From Streptomyces sp. NBRC 110611 (GTDB lineage: Bacteria; Actinomycetota; Actinomycetes; Streptomycetales; Streptomycetaceae): a stretch of DNA of 64,000 nucleotides. Shown here piece after piece: positions 15,650 to 23,508 of this stretch. The translations under genes were made by a program, and so were the position numbers. Location of the stretch: positions 248,001-312,000 of the forward strand of contig NZ_BBUY01000005.1 in assembly GCF_001590865.1 (NCBI RefSeq), written 5' to 3'. The notes under the pieces are model-generated. The model searched no databases and was not told where the DNA came from. It saw nothing but the letters and a program-made list of their open reading frames with translations. The first letter of the stretch is position 1, and each line of letters begins with the position of its first letter.

Positions 15650-16192
15650 GTGCCCATCACAGCCCAGCACATCCGCGAAACCGTCGAGGACTACCTCGAC
15701 GCCCACCCCGAAGAGAAGGGCCAGCTCGCGCCCGTCCTCGACCTTCTCGACGCCGGGGCCGACCTCAACTCGCGCAAGGAATTCCGAGGACACGCCACGG
15801 CTGGTGCGATCCTCGCCGACCCCGCCGGCCGCGTGCTCCACATCCAGCACCTGGCCCTCGACCGCTGGTTGCTGCCCGGTGGACACCTTGAGGCAGACGA
15901 CACCCGGCTCGCCGACGCTGCGCAGCGCGAGCTGACCGAGGAGACCGGCATTCCGGCATCCGCCGTCATCCCGGTAGGGCTCCGGCCGCTCCACATCGAC
16001 GTCCACCCCATCCCCGCCAACGACGCCAAGGGCGAGCCGGAACACCAGCACTTCGATTTCCGGTTCCTCTTCCGCACCTCGGCCGACGTCGGCGAGCTGC
16101 AAACCGAGGAGGTCACCGCCGCAGCGTGGCGCCACGCCGAGACCATCGCGAACGAGCCCCTGCGCAGCCGAGTCATGCACGCCCTGCGCTGA
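15650..16192 (+). CDS. NUDIX hydrolase, second cargo copy
   Basis: A 180-residue protein from a GTG at 15650, with GGAG seven bases upstream. The N-terminal helical segment HIRETVEDYLDAHPEEKGQLAPVLDLL precedes the domain. The NUDIX box GGHLEADDTRLADAAQRELTEETG (about residues 81-104) has the conserved RE-x-x-EE-x-G, but the first Glu position reads Asp. This longer GGHLE form is common in Streptomyces nucleotide hydrolases of unknown substrate. It differs from the NUDIX at 10574 in length and box, so it is not a recent duplicate. It is the last clear gene of the plus-strand cargo operon. Confidence 0.87.
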   Translation: MPITAQHIRETVEDYLDAHPEEKGQLAPVLDLLDAGADLNSRKEFRGHATAGAILADPAGRVLHIQHLALDRWLLPGGHLEADDTRLADAAQRELTEETGIPASAVIPVGLRPLHIDVHPIPANDAKGEPEHQHFDFRFLFRTSADVGELQTEEVTAAAWRHAETIANEPLRSRVMHALR

Positions 16193-16264
16193 CTGAGCGT
16201 CTACGTCATCACGACCAAATAGGAACACGCCACAACTGGGCAGCCGCACGGATACCCTGCGAGC

Positions 16265-16936
16265 ATGTCCGGTCTTCCCGCGCCCAGAGGGGCGTTCGGC
16301 CTAGCTGTCGAACGCTTTTCTCGCTGGCGGCTGAGAGGCTCGTCCTCCAGCGCTTCGCGGGAGACGCTGAGCGCGGTCCGCAGGCTTCCCAAAGCAGTCC
16401 AAGGTCACGACTTTGTGCAACTCGACTTGGAATCCTGGACGTTTGCGGTCGATCCGGCCGTGGGGACAGCGGGCTTTCTCCACGACTCCTTTCTCTCGTT
16501 CCTGCGAGAAGCCCGAAGCGCGCGAGAGGACATCAGGCGTGCTCTCGAACAAGAGCGTTCCCTTGGTTGCACCTCCGATGCGCTGACATCCAGCCTCCTG
16601 ACCACCGTTGAGGCCGATACGAAGCTTCCAGGCATCGTGGCCCCGCACGCCCCCGGACACCCTCGTGTTCCGGTAGGCGACGAGAGGGTGGATGCGGAAG
16701 TTCGCGTCGAGCGACTGAAGCGCATGGAAGCTGCTCTCTGTGCCTTGATCACTGTTCTGTGCGATCTGCTTGACTTGGCGCTTGGCAACCGCCGATACGA
16801 GTTCATCGATCTCGTTCCACCACACTCCTCGTCACCGTGCGGAGTCATTCGGTTCGCGGCTCCAGTGGTGCCTCGCGCTCCGGGAGCGGCCGGCGATTCA
16901 CCGGTCTCATCCCGTTGGAGTGCACTGGCCGCCTGA
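16265..16936 (+). CDS. Hypothetical protein near the right end of element 1
   Basis: A 223-codon frame beginning MSGLPAPRGAFGLAVERFSRW. It contains an acidic/helical middle (LSFLREARSAREDIRRALEQERS) and LKRMEAALCALITVLCDLLDLALGNRRYEFIDLV. Its third-position GC is clearly lower than in neighbouring genes, and an antisense frame covers 16301-16825, so the coding call is uncertain. No domain is recognised. If real it is a recent acquisition with foreign composition. Confidence 0.4.
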   Translation: MSGLPAPRGAFGLAVERFSRWRLRGSSSSASRETLSAVRRLPKAVQGHDFVQLDLESWTFAVDPAVGTAGFLHDSFLSFLREARSAREDIRRALEQERSLGCTSDALTSSLLTTVEADTKLPGIVAPHAPGHPRVPVGDERVDAEVRVERLKRMEAALCALITVLCDLLDLALGNRRYEFIDLVPPHSSSPCGVIRFAAPVVPRAPGAAGDSPVSSRWSALAA

Positions 16937-16998
16937 CTTCGCTCGATCCGAAGGGGCGACCGGCGTCTCCCCTTTCGACAAGCGAGGTCTTCCTGAAG

Positions 16999-17217
16999 AT
17001 GCGTCTAGCCGAACTAGTCGAGGATGCTCCCCTGTGGGCGCTCATCCTCGGCTTGGTGATTCTTGTGCCGGCCGTGGCGTGGTGGGCGAAGGTGATCACG
17101 GCGGTGGGCTCGTTGGGGCGCGTTGTGCTGGGCATGGCGAAACTGCGCACGCAGGCATGGCTGCGACGGTCACTGCAATCCCTGATGCGCGACCCTGACA
17201 ACTCCTCGACCGACTGA
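16999..17217 (+). CDS. Small single-span membrane protein
   Basis: A 72-residue frame, MRLAELVEDAPLWALILGLVILVPAVAWWAKV. One strong transmembrane helix spans residues 11-30, followed by a basic cytoplasmic tail (KLRTQAWLRRSLQSLM). No clear ribosome binding site is seen. Small membrane proteins are common as entry-exclusion or spread proteins in actinomycete elements, but no family match is recognised. Low to moderate confidence. Confidence 0.45.
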   Translation: MRLAELVEDAPLWALILGLVILVPAVAWWAKVITAVGSLGRVVLGMAKLRTQAWLRRSLQSLMRDPDNSSTD

Positions 17218-17423
17218 CCCCCGATATCGGTCACGTGGATAGTGCCCCGGTCCGCCGCTCGCTGTGGCTGGCCGGGGCGTCGTGCGCCCTGCCTGCACCC
17301 GAGGGCACAACGAGGGCACACGGGCCAGGAAGGGCCCGAAAAACGGCGGCAACTACTGAACGTAGTTTTCGCAGTTCACGGGCCCTTCCAGAGCAAGATC
17401 GCAGGTCAGACGATCATGCGGGA
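17218..17423. other. Right-end non-coding region of element 1
   Basis: About 200 bases without a gene. It contains the 11-bp inverted repeat GGAAGGGCCCG (17328-17338) / CGGGCCCTTCC (17379-17389), with a second small dyad AACTAC (17351-17356) / GTAGTT (17362-17367) inside it. These are plausible integrase/excisionase arm sites or a terminator. Confidence 0.55.
17328..17389. repeat. Nested inverted repeats at the element right end
   Basis: The outer arms 17328-17338 and 17379-17389 are perfectly complementary over 11 bp. The inner 6-bp dyad shares AACTAC with the att core. The structure is 35 bp from attR. Confidence 0.75.
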
Positions 17424-17441
17424 AGTTCGTGAACTACCGGT
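17424..17441 (+). repeat. Right attachment-site repeat of element 1
   Basis: An 18-bp perfect copy of 4323-4340. The base after it makes CGG-TAA, which I take to be the original last codon and stop of yajQ left on the chromosomal side. Confidence 0.88.
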
Positions 17442-17538
17442 AACCCACGACTCCCGGGTGCCACGGATGGGGCGGTGCGCTGCGGCGTACCGCCCCACCG
17501 GCGTTCCGGGGTACGGGCCTCCCGGCCACCACTTGACG

Positions 17539-17552
17539 TCAACCTTGGTTGA
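17539..17552. promoter_or_regulatory. MerR-style dyad upstream of the monooxygenase gene
   Basis: TCAACC-TT-GGTTGA is a perfect 6-bp inverted repeat 17 bases before the ATG at 17570. It lies just downstream of TTGACG, which could be a -35 element, so the dyad would occupy a long spacer as in MerR-family operators. No merR gene is seen in the window. Confidence 0.5.
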
Positions 17553-17569
17553 GGTTGCACGGTCGTTCC

Positions 17570-18370
17570 ATGACTTCCTCTCACACGGATTCTCACGCGC
17601 ATGACGCGGCCCGCTCGACTCGACCGGCTTCCGGCACCCGGGACGGCTTCCGCGCCGATGTGTTCCCGGAGATCCGGCGTCCGGATGCCGGACATGTGCT
17701 GCTCGGTGAATGGGACGCGGGCAGCCCCGAAGGGCAGCGGGCCGTCCAGGACGGCGTCGTCCGGGCGGTGGCGGAGACGCCGCTGCCGGCGGGCTTCCTG
17801 TCGCGGGTGCTGTTCGCCGGGACGGACGGGCGCGGTGTGCTCGATTACGGGCAGTGGACGAGCGAGGCCGCGCACCGGGATTTCCTGCGGAACGACGGCG
17901 GCGGGCTGCCCGAGCGGGTCACGGCGGCACTGGCGTCCGCGGGGGCGCTGCCGTCCTCGGGGGCATTGCCGTCCCCGGGGGGCGTCGGCGGCCCCGGGCC
18001 CGCCCGCTACCGGCTGTACCGCAGCATGCTGCCCCAGGGGCGGCCGGAGGCGCCGGGCTGCGTCGTACGCGTGGCCTTCCGGACGGCGGGGCAGGAAGCG
18101 GCCCGCGAACTCGTCGACGGCCTGCTGGACCGGGTGATCGGGGAGCGGCAGCCCGGCGAGGGCGGGATCGCCTCGCACTTCCACATCAGCGAGGACGGCA
18201 CCCGGGTCGTCAACTACAGCGAGTGGACGGACGCGGAGTCGCACGCCCGGGTGATCGGCTCGATGCTGCGGCCCGACGGGCGAGTGATCGGCTTCATCGA
18301 GAGCCTGCCCGGCGTCGAAACGCTGGGGTTCCGGCGGTACGTCGGCCCCAGGGGGCTCGTACGGGCATGA
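17570..18370 (+). CDS. Antibiotic-biosynthesis-monooxygenase-like (two ABM half-domains)
   Basis: A 266-residue protein with two related dimeric alpha-beta barrel repeats. The first has FPEIRRPDAGHVLLGEWDA, then RVLFAGTDGRGVLDYGQWTSEAAHRDFLR. The second has VRVAFRTAGQEAARELVDGLLD, ASHFHISEDGTRVVNYSEWTDAESHARVI. The repeated Y-x-x-W-T/S-x-x-x-H is the ABM hallmark. Such proteins are cofactor-poor oxygenases or quinone/stress response factors. It ends at a 14-bp hairpin shared with the convergent yccF gene. It lies directly beyond attR, so before insertion it was the gene after yajQ. Confidence 0.78.
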   Translation: MTSSHTDSHAHDAARSTRPASGTRDGFRADVFPEIRRPDAGHVLLGEWDAGSPEGQRAVQDGVVRAVAETPLPAGFLSRVLFAGTDGRGVLDYGQWTSEAAHRDFLRNDGGGLPERVTAALASAGALPSSGALPSPGGVGGPGPARYRLYRSMLPQGRPEAPGCVVRVAFRTAGQEAARELVDGLLDRVIGERQPGEGGIASHFHISEDGTRVVNYSEWTDAESHARVIGSMLRPDGRVIGFIESLPGVETLGFRRYVGPRGLVRA

Positions 18371-18444
18371 ACCGGGCCCGTACGGACGCGACCCCGGGCT
18401 CTCACGGGGGTGCCCGGGGCCGGTCCGTACGTACATCCGGGCCG

Positions 18445-18477
18445 GTCCGTACGTACCGGCGGTCGGTACGTACGGAC
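18445..18477. terminator. 14-bp hairpin between convergent genes
   Basis: GTCCGTACGTACCG (18445-18458) and CGGTACGTACGGAC (18464-18477) are perfectly complementary with a 5-base loop. A further direct copy of GGTCCGTACGTAC is at 18422-18434. It has no T run, as is common for Streptomyces terminators, and could serve both strands. Confidence 0.8.
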
Positions 18478-18507
18478 ACGGACCGGGTGCGGCCCCCGGG
18501 CCGGGCG

Positions 18508-18900
18508 TCAGCGGGTCGCGAACGGCTGATCCGTCGGGACGATCTCCCGGCCGAGCGGCACCAGGGACACCGGGATCATCTTGAAATTGGCGATGCCGAA
18601 CGGAATACCGATGATCGTCACGCAGAGGGCGATACCGGTGACGATGTGCCCGAGGGCCAGCCACCAGCCCGCGAAGACGAACCAGATCACATTGCCGATC
18701 GCGGAACCGGCACCGGCGTCGTTCCGCACCACGGTCGTCCGGCCGAAGGGCCACAGCGCGTAGCTGGCAACACGAAAGCTTGCAAGGCCAAATGGAATGG
18801 TGATTACCAAGACGCAGCAGATGATGCCCGCGAGGACGTAGCCGAGCGCCAGCCAGAAGCCGCTGAGGACCAGCCAGAGGATGTTCAGGAGGGTTTTCAT
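18508..18900 (-). CDS. YccF-domain membrane protein
   Basis: A 130-residue protein starting MKTLLNILWLVLSGFWLALGYV. It has two copies of the YccF module: IPFGLASFRVASYALWPFGR near residues 36-55 and IPFGIANFKMIPVSLVPLGREI near 97-118. Each follows a pair of hydrophobic helices, giving about four transmembrane segments. The family is an inner-membrane protein of unknown biochemical role. I chose the ATG at 18900 rather than an upstream in-frame start, since the family begins at this position. It is transcribed in the same direction as htpX and nuo but is separated from htpX by 167 bases. Confidence 0.85.
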   Translation of the reverse strand: MKTLLNILWLVLSGFWLALGYVLAGIICCVLVITIPFGLASFRVASYALWPFGRTTVVRNDAGAGSAIGNVIWFVFAGWWLALGHIVTGIALCVTIIGIPFGIANFKMIPVSLVPLGREIVPTDQPFATR

Positions 18901-19067
18901 GATCGACAGCCTTCCACGGGCACGGTGGGCCATGAGTCGGTGGACAGTGGGTCTGCCCTGGTAGACGCGTGCGGCACAGTGAACCGTTGCGGTGAAGGCG
19001 GCGGCGGGCGAGGGCGCCCGGACGTGCGGTGAGCGGGGCGGCGCCGCGGGGATCCGGCGGAAGCGCC

Positions 19068-19934
19068 CTATGGGCGGTGGGGGCCCGCCATCTGTTCCAG
19101 GCGGGTGATGCGTTCGCGCATCGGGGGGTGGGTGGAGAAGAGCCGGGACATGCCGTCGCCCGGGCGGAACGGGTTGGCGATCATCATGTGGCCGGCGGTC
19201 TCCAGCCGCGGCTCGGGCGGCAGCGGGAGCTGCTGGGTGCCCGCCTCCAGCTTGCGCAGGGCGGAGGCGAGGGCGAGCGGGTCGCCGGTGAGCTGGGCGC
19301 CCGAGGCGTCCGCCTGATACTCGCGGGACCGGCTGACCGCCAGCTGGATCAGCGAGGCCGCGACCGGCCCGAGGATCATGACCAGCAGCATGCCCAGGAT
19401 TCCGGGTCCCTCGTCGTCGTCGGAGCGGCCCACCGGAATCAGCCAGGCGAAGTTGACCAGGAACATCACGACCGAGGCCAGCGCACCCGCGATGGACGAG
19501 ATGAGGATGTCGCGGTTGTAGACGTGGCTGAGCTCATGGCCGATGACGCCGCGCAGTTCGCGTTCGTTCAACAGCTGGAGGATGCCGTCGGTGCAGCAGA
19601 CCGCGGCGTTGCGCGGGTTACGGCCGGTGGCGAAGGCGTTGGGCGCCTGGGTCGGGGAGATGTACAGCCGCGGCATCGGCTGGCGGGCGGCCGTCGAGAG
19701 CTCGCGGACCATCCGGTAGAGCTGGGGCGCCTCGAACTCGCTGACCGGGCGGGCACGCATGGCGCGCAGGGCCAGTTTGTCGCTGTTCCAGTACGCGTAG
19801 GCGTTGGTGCCCAGCGCGACCAGGACGGCGAGGATCAGGCCCGTACGGCCGAACAGGCCGCCGATGACGATGATGAGTGCGGACAGTCCCCCGAGGAGTA
19901 CGGCGGTTCTCAGCCCGTTGTGCCGGCGGTGCAC
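19068..19934 (-). CDS. htpX: HtpX-type M48 zinc metalloprotease
   Basis: A 288-residue membrane protease, the usual HtpX length. Two N-terminal transmembrane helices are [18 protein letters not shown] and [40 protein letters not shown] and APNAFATGR lead to the zinc-binding [13 protein letters not shown] (about residues 130-142). [15 protein letters not shown] supplies the third ligand Glu. Two further hydrophobic helices surround the active site. HtpX degrades misfolded membrane proteins at the cytoplasmic face. It lies between yccF and nuoN on the same strand, with 239 bases to the nuo operon end. Confidence 0.93.
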   Translation of the reverse strand: MHRRHNGLRTAVLLGGLSALIIVIGGLFGRTGLILAVLVALGTNAYAYWNSDKLALRAMRARPVSEFEAPQLYRMVRELSTAARQPMPRLYISPTQAPNAFATGRNPRNAAVCCTDGILQLLNERELRGVIGHELSHVYNRDILISSIAGALASVVMFLVNFAWLIPVGRSDDDEGPGILGMLLVMILGPVAASLIQLAVSRSREYQADASGAQLTGDPLALASALRKLEAGTQQLPLPPEPRLETAGHMMIANPFRPGDGMSRLFSTHPPMRERITRLEQMAGPHRP

Positions 19935-20173
19935 GGTACGCCCTCCAAGCGGTGCGGCAGGGGAACCCTGTGCTGCGTTGCTCCACTCTCCAGTGGACCC
20001 TTACTCACTGGTCAACGTGAGATGGAGGGGAGTGGTTCCCCGGCGTGAAGGGCGTGCACCGCCTCGTGGTGCCGCGTCGGAGCAGCGCCCGTCCGGTCCG
20101 TCAGGCTCATCGGGCCCGTCCAGCCCGTTGGGCCCATGGGGCCCGTCGGCCCGTCAGGCCGCCCGTCCGGGCG

Positions 20174-21748
20174 TCAGAGCAGCGCGCCGGACGCGAAGCG
20201 CAGGACCAGCTGCGGGGCGCCGGAGAGGGCGATGCCGAGGGCGGTGGCGAGGACGATCGCGGTGGCGAGCGGGGCCGGGATCCCGGCCGCCCGGTACGGC
20301 CCCGGTGCCGCGAGCGCGGCGGTCTCGGCCGCCCCTCCGGCGGGCTCGACGGCCTCGGCGGGCTCGGCGGCCTCGGCGCCCCGGAAGAGCACCGCGGTCC
20401 ACTGCAGGTAGTAGTAGAGCGCGATCACGACGTTGACCGCCATGACCACCGCGAGCCAGCCCAGCCCGGCGTCGACGGCCGCGGAGAAGACCACGACCTT
20501 GGCGAACAGCCCGATGATGCCCGGCGGCAGACCGGCGAGGCAGAGCAGGAAGAAGCCGAGGGCGAGCGCCGCCAGGGGCCGCCGCTGGTACAGGCCCCGG
20601 TAGTCGGCGAGGCGGTTGGCGGGGCGCGTACGGGCCACCAGGGCGGCGACGGCGAAGGCGCCGAGGTTCACCACCGCGTACATCAGGGCGTAGGCGACGG
20701 TGGACCCGATGGCGTGCGCGGGCTGCCGCGCGTAACCGGCCGCCGCGAGCGGGACCAGGAGGTAGCCGGCCTGGCCGACCGAGGACCAGGCGAGCAGCCG
20801 TACGGCGCTGTGCGCGCGGTGCGGGTCCTGGCGGAGGGCGGCGGCGTTGCCGACGGTCATGGTGACCGCGGCGAGCACGGCCAGCGCCGGGCCCCAGACG
20901 TCCGCGTACGAGGGGAAGCCCTGGACGGTGACGAGGATCAGGCCGGAGAAGCCGACGGCCTTGCCGACCACGGAGAGGTAGCCGGCGATGGGCAGCGGGG
21001 CGCCGACGTAGGTGTCCGGCACCCAGAAGTGGAACGGGGCGGCCGCGGTCTTGAAGGCGAAGCCCACCAGGGTGAGCGCGACGCCGGCGCCGGCCAGCGT
21101 GGCCAGGCGCGGGTCCGGGAGGGCGGTGAGGGCGTCCGCCACCCGGGTGAGGTACAGGCTGCCGGTGGCGGCGTACAGGAAGCTCACACCGAGCAGCATC
21201 ACGGCGGTGGCGGCCACCGAGGAGAGGAAGAACTTCAGCGCCGCCTCGGAGGAGAGCCGGTCGCCGCGGCGCAGCCCGACGAGGGCGAAGGCGGGCAGCG
21301 ACGCGACTTCGAGGGCGATGACGAGGGTGGCGAGGTCCCTGGACGCGGGCAGCAGGGCGGCGCCGGCGGCCGAGGACAGCAGCAGGAACCAGTACTCGCC
21401 GGTGGGCAGGCCGTGGTCCCGCACGGTGTCGATGGACAGCAGGGCGGTCAGCAGCGCGCCGGCGAGCACCAGGAACTGGATGACCAGGGCGAACGGGTCG
21501 GCCGCGTAACTGCACACATCGGCGTGCCCGGGGACGCAGAAGGTGCGCCGGCCGGCGCCGATCAGGGGCAGCAGCGACAGTGCGGCGAGGGCGAGCCCGG
21601 CCGTGGCGATCCAGCCCAGCAGCGGCTTGCGGGCCACCGGGAGGAAGAGGTCGGCGACGAGCACCACCAGGGCGACGACCGCGGTGATGGTGGGCGGTGC
21701 GAGGGCGACCCAGTCGACGGACTGGACCAGAGAGGTGACCGAACTCAT
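20174..21748 (-). CDS. nuoN: NADH-quinone oxidoreductase-like subunit N
   Basis: A 524-residue polytopic protein of the proton-pumping antiporter-like family. The ATG at 21748 overlaps the nuoM stop by one base (TGATG). LATLVIALEVASLPAFALVGL includes the conserved Glu of a transmembrane helix. FKTAAAPFHFWVPDTYVGAPLPIAGYLSV is the NuoN signature with conserved Lys, and GLPPGIIGLFAKVVVF has the Lys of the C-terminal channel. It is the last gene of the ten-gene operon. A Glu/Ala-rich loop (about residues 450-480) is specific to this copy. Confidence 0.93.
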   Translation of the reverse strand: MSSVTSLVQSVDWVALAPPTITAVVALVVLVADLFLPVARKPLLGWIATAGLALAALSLLPLIGAGRRTFCVPGHADVCSYAADPFALVIQFLVLAGALLTALLSIDTVRDHGLPTGEYWFLLLSSAAGAALLPASRDLATLVIALEVASLPAFALVGLRRGDRLSSEAALKFFLSSVAATAVMLLGVSFLYAATGSLYLTRVADALTALPDPRLATLAGAGVALTLVGFAFKTAAAPFHFWVPDTYVGAPLPIAGYLSVVGKAVGFSGLILVTVQGFPSYADVWGPALAVLAAVTMTVGNAAALRQDPHRAHSAVRLLAWSSVGQAGYLLVPLAAAGYARQPAHAIGSTVAYALMYAVVNLGAFAVAALVARTRPANRLADYRGLYQRRPLAALALGFFLLCLAGLPPGIIGLFAKVVVFSAAVDAGLGWLAVVMAVNVVIALYYYLQWTAVLFRGAEAAEPAEAVEPAGGAAETAALAAPGPYRAAGIPAPLATAIVLATALGIALSGAPQLVLRFASGALL

Positions 21749-23505
21749 CACTTACCGCCTCCGAGGAGCTGCTGGACGGCCGGGTCGGTGAGGCCGAGGA
21801 GGGCCGCGGGCCACAGTCCGGTGAGGACGGTGAGCACGGCGAGGGGGGTCCAGGCGGCGTACTCGTAGCGCGCGATGTCGGGGATGGCGGGGGCTGCGGG
21901 GGCGGCGCCAGCGGCCCGTGCGGACGCGCCTCCGGGCGTCCCGGCGCCGTCGCCGTCGCCGTCCGGGCCCACCGGGCCGTCGGGGCCGTCCGGGTCGGCG
22001 GCGGCGAGCGGGGCGGTCGGCGCGAGGTGCGGGGTGCCGCCCATGCAGACGCGGCGGACGACGAGCAGCAGGTAGGCGGCGGTCAGCAGGGTGCCGAGGC
22101 CGGCCAGGGCCATGAACGTCAGGAAGGCGGGGCGGCTGAGTCCTTCGGCCGGGCGGAAGGCACCGAACATGGCGAGCATCTCGCCCCAGAAACCGGCCAG
22201 CCCGGGGAGGCCGAGGGAGGCGATGGCCCCGAAGGCGAGCAGGCCACCGAAGCGGGGGGCCCTGCCGTAGAGGGCGGCGCCGGTGGCGACCGGAAGGGGC
22301 GCGGCGGAGCCGCTCGTTGAGGGGCGGTGGTCGGGCGACGGGCGGGACAGGGCGTCGAGGTCGGTGGTTCTGGTGCGGTCCTTGAGGGCGCCGACCAGGA
22401 AGAAGAGGAGGCCGGTGATGAGGCCGTGCGCGATGTTGGCGAAGAGCGCGCCGTTGACGCCGGTGGGGGTCATGGAGGCGATGCCGAGCAGGACGAAGCC
22501 CATGTGGCCGACGGAGCTGTAGGCGATCAGGCGCTTGAGGTCGCCCTTGGCGCCCTTGCGTACGAGGGCGAGGCAGGCGAGCGAGCCGTAGATGATGCCG
22601 ACGGCGGCGAACGCGGCGAGGTACGGCGCGAAGGTCTGCATGCCCTCGGGCGTGATGGGCAGCGCGATCCGCACGAACCCGTACGTGCCCATCTTCAGCA
22701 GCACACCGGCCAGCAGCACCGAGCCGACGGTGGGGGCGGCGGTGTGGGCGTCGGGCAGCCAGCTGTGCAGCGGCCACATCGGGGACTTGACGGCCAGTCC
22801 GATGCCGACCGCGAGCACCGCCAGGACCTGAACGGTGTGGCTGAGCTGGGCTTTCGGGCCGTTGTCAGTGGCGAGTGCCACCATGTCGAACGTGCCGGAT
22901 TTCAGGCCGATGAGGAGGAGGCCGAGCAGCATCACGACGGAGCCGAGCAGCGTGTAGAGGATGAACTTCCACGCCGCCGCCTGCTTCCCCGCACCGCCCC
23001 AGCGGGCGATCAGGAAGTACATCGGGATGAGGACCATCTCGAAGGCGAGGAAGAAGAGCATCAGGTCCAGGACGGCGAAGGTGGCGAGGGTGCCGGCCTC
23101 CAGGACGAGCAGCAGGGCCACAAAGGCCTTGGGTGACGGGCCCGTTGGCATTGTGAAGTAGCTGTAGAGCGCGCAGAGGAAGGTCAGCAGCGCGGTCAGG
23201 ACGAGGAGGGGGAGCGAGATGCCGTCGACGCCGAGGTGGATGCGGATGTCCAGCGCCGGGATCCAGCTGAGGTCGGTGGTGGCCTGCATACGGGCCGGGT
23301 GACCGTGGTCGAAGCCGGCGGCCAGCGCGACGGTCGCGGCGAGCACGGCACCGGTGACGGTCACGCCGTGGCGCAGTACGGCCTGGTCGGGGTTGCGGCC
23401 CTTGAGGCCGGGCGGGGCCGGGAGCAGTGCGGCCAGCGCACCGATGAGGGGGAGGACGATGACGGCCGCGAGGAGGATCTGCATGGCGGTGTGAGTCAGG
23501 TGCAT
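21748..23505 (-). CDS. nuoM: NADH-quinone oxidoreductase-like subunit M
   Basis: A 585-residue antiporter-like membrane subunit. LMLFFLAFEMVLIPMYFLI carries the essential Glu. AVKSPMWPLHSWLPDAHTAAPTVGSVLLAGVLLKMGTYG is the family signature with the conserved Lys and His. LKRLIAYSSVGHMGFVLLG follows. An Ala/Gly/Asp/Pro-rich insertion near residues 510-545 (GPDGPVGPDGDGDGAG) is low-complexity and likely an exposed loop. The gene is three bases after nuoL; an internal ATG at 23484 (MQILL) is an alternative start. It is part of the proton-translocating arm. Confidence 0.93.
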   Translation of the reverse strand: MHLTHTAMQILLAAVIVLPLIGALAALLPAPPGLKGRNPDQAVLRHGVTVTGAVLAATVALAAGFDHGHPARMQATTDLSWIPALDIRIHLGVDGISLPLLVLTALLTFLCALYSYFTMPTGPSPKAFVALLLVLEAGTLATFAVLDLMLFFLAFEMVLIPMYFLIARWGGAGKQAAAWKFILYTLLGSVVMLLGLLLIGLKSGTFDMVALATDNGPKAQLSHTVQVLAVLAVGIGLAVKSPMWPLHSWLPDAHTAAPTVGSVLLAGVLLKMGTYGFVRIALPITPEGMQTFAPYLAAFAAVGIIYGSLACLALVRKGAKGDLKRLIAYSSVGHMGFVLLGIASMTPTGVNGALFANIAHGLITGLLFFLVGALKDRTRTTDLDALSRPSPDHRPSTSGSAAPLPVATGAALYGRAPRFGGLLAFGAIASLGLPGLAGFWGEMLAMFGAFRPAEGLSRPAFLTFMALAGLGTLLTAAYLLLVVRRVCMGGTPHLAPTAPLAAADPDGPDGPVGPDGDGDGAGTPGGASARAAGAAPAAPAIPDIARYEYAAWTPLAVLTVLTGLWPAALLGLTDPAVQQLLGGGK

Positions 23506-23508
23506 CGG

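Larger units (their letters stand above)
4341..17441. mobile_element. AICE-like integrative element, about 13.1 kb, in the 3' end of yajQ
   Basis: Bounded by the 18-bp direct repeat. The gene order next to the left end (tyrosine integrase, XRE regulator, divergent excisionase, Prim-Pol, helicase-type replication protein) is that of actinomycete integrative and conjugative elements. No FtsK/SpoIIIE-like main transfer protein, Spd proteins or KorSA/Pra homologues were found. Int, Prim-Pol and the helicase are disrupted. The right 7 kb is cargo with no obvious transfer role. It is best described as a decayed or mobilisable AICE relative; self-transfer looks impossible from what is present. Confidence 0.85.

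Noticed and set aside
16301-16825. Minus-strand 174-codon frame near the right end of element 1
   Set aside because: It competes with the plus-strand frame 16265-16936. Neither is strong, but the plus frame has a better start and is longer, in line with the upstream operon.
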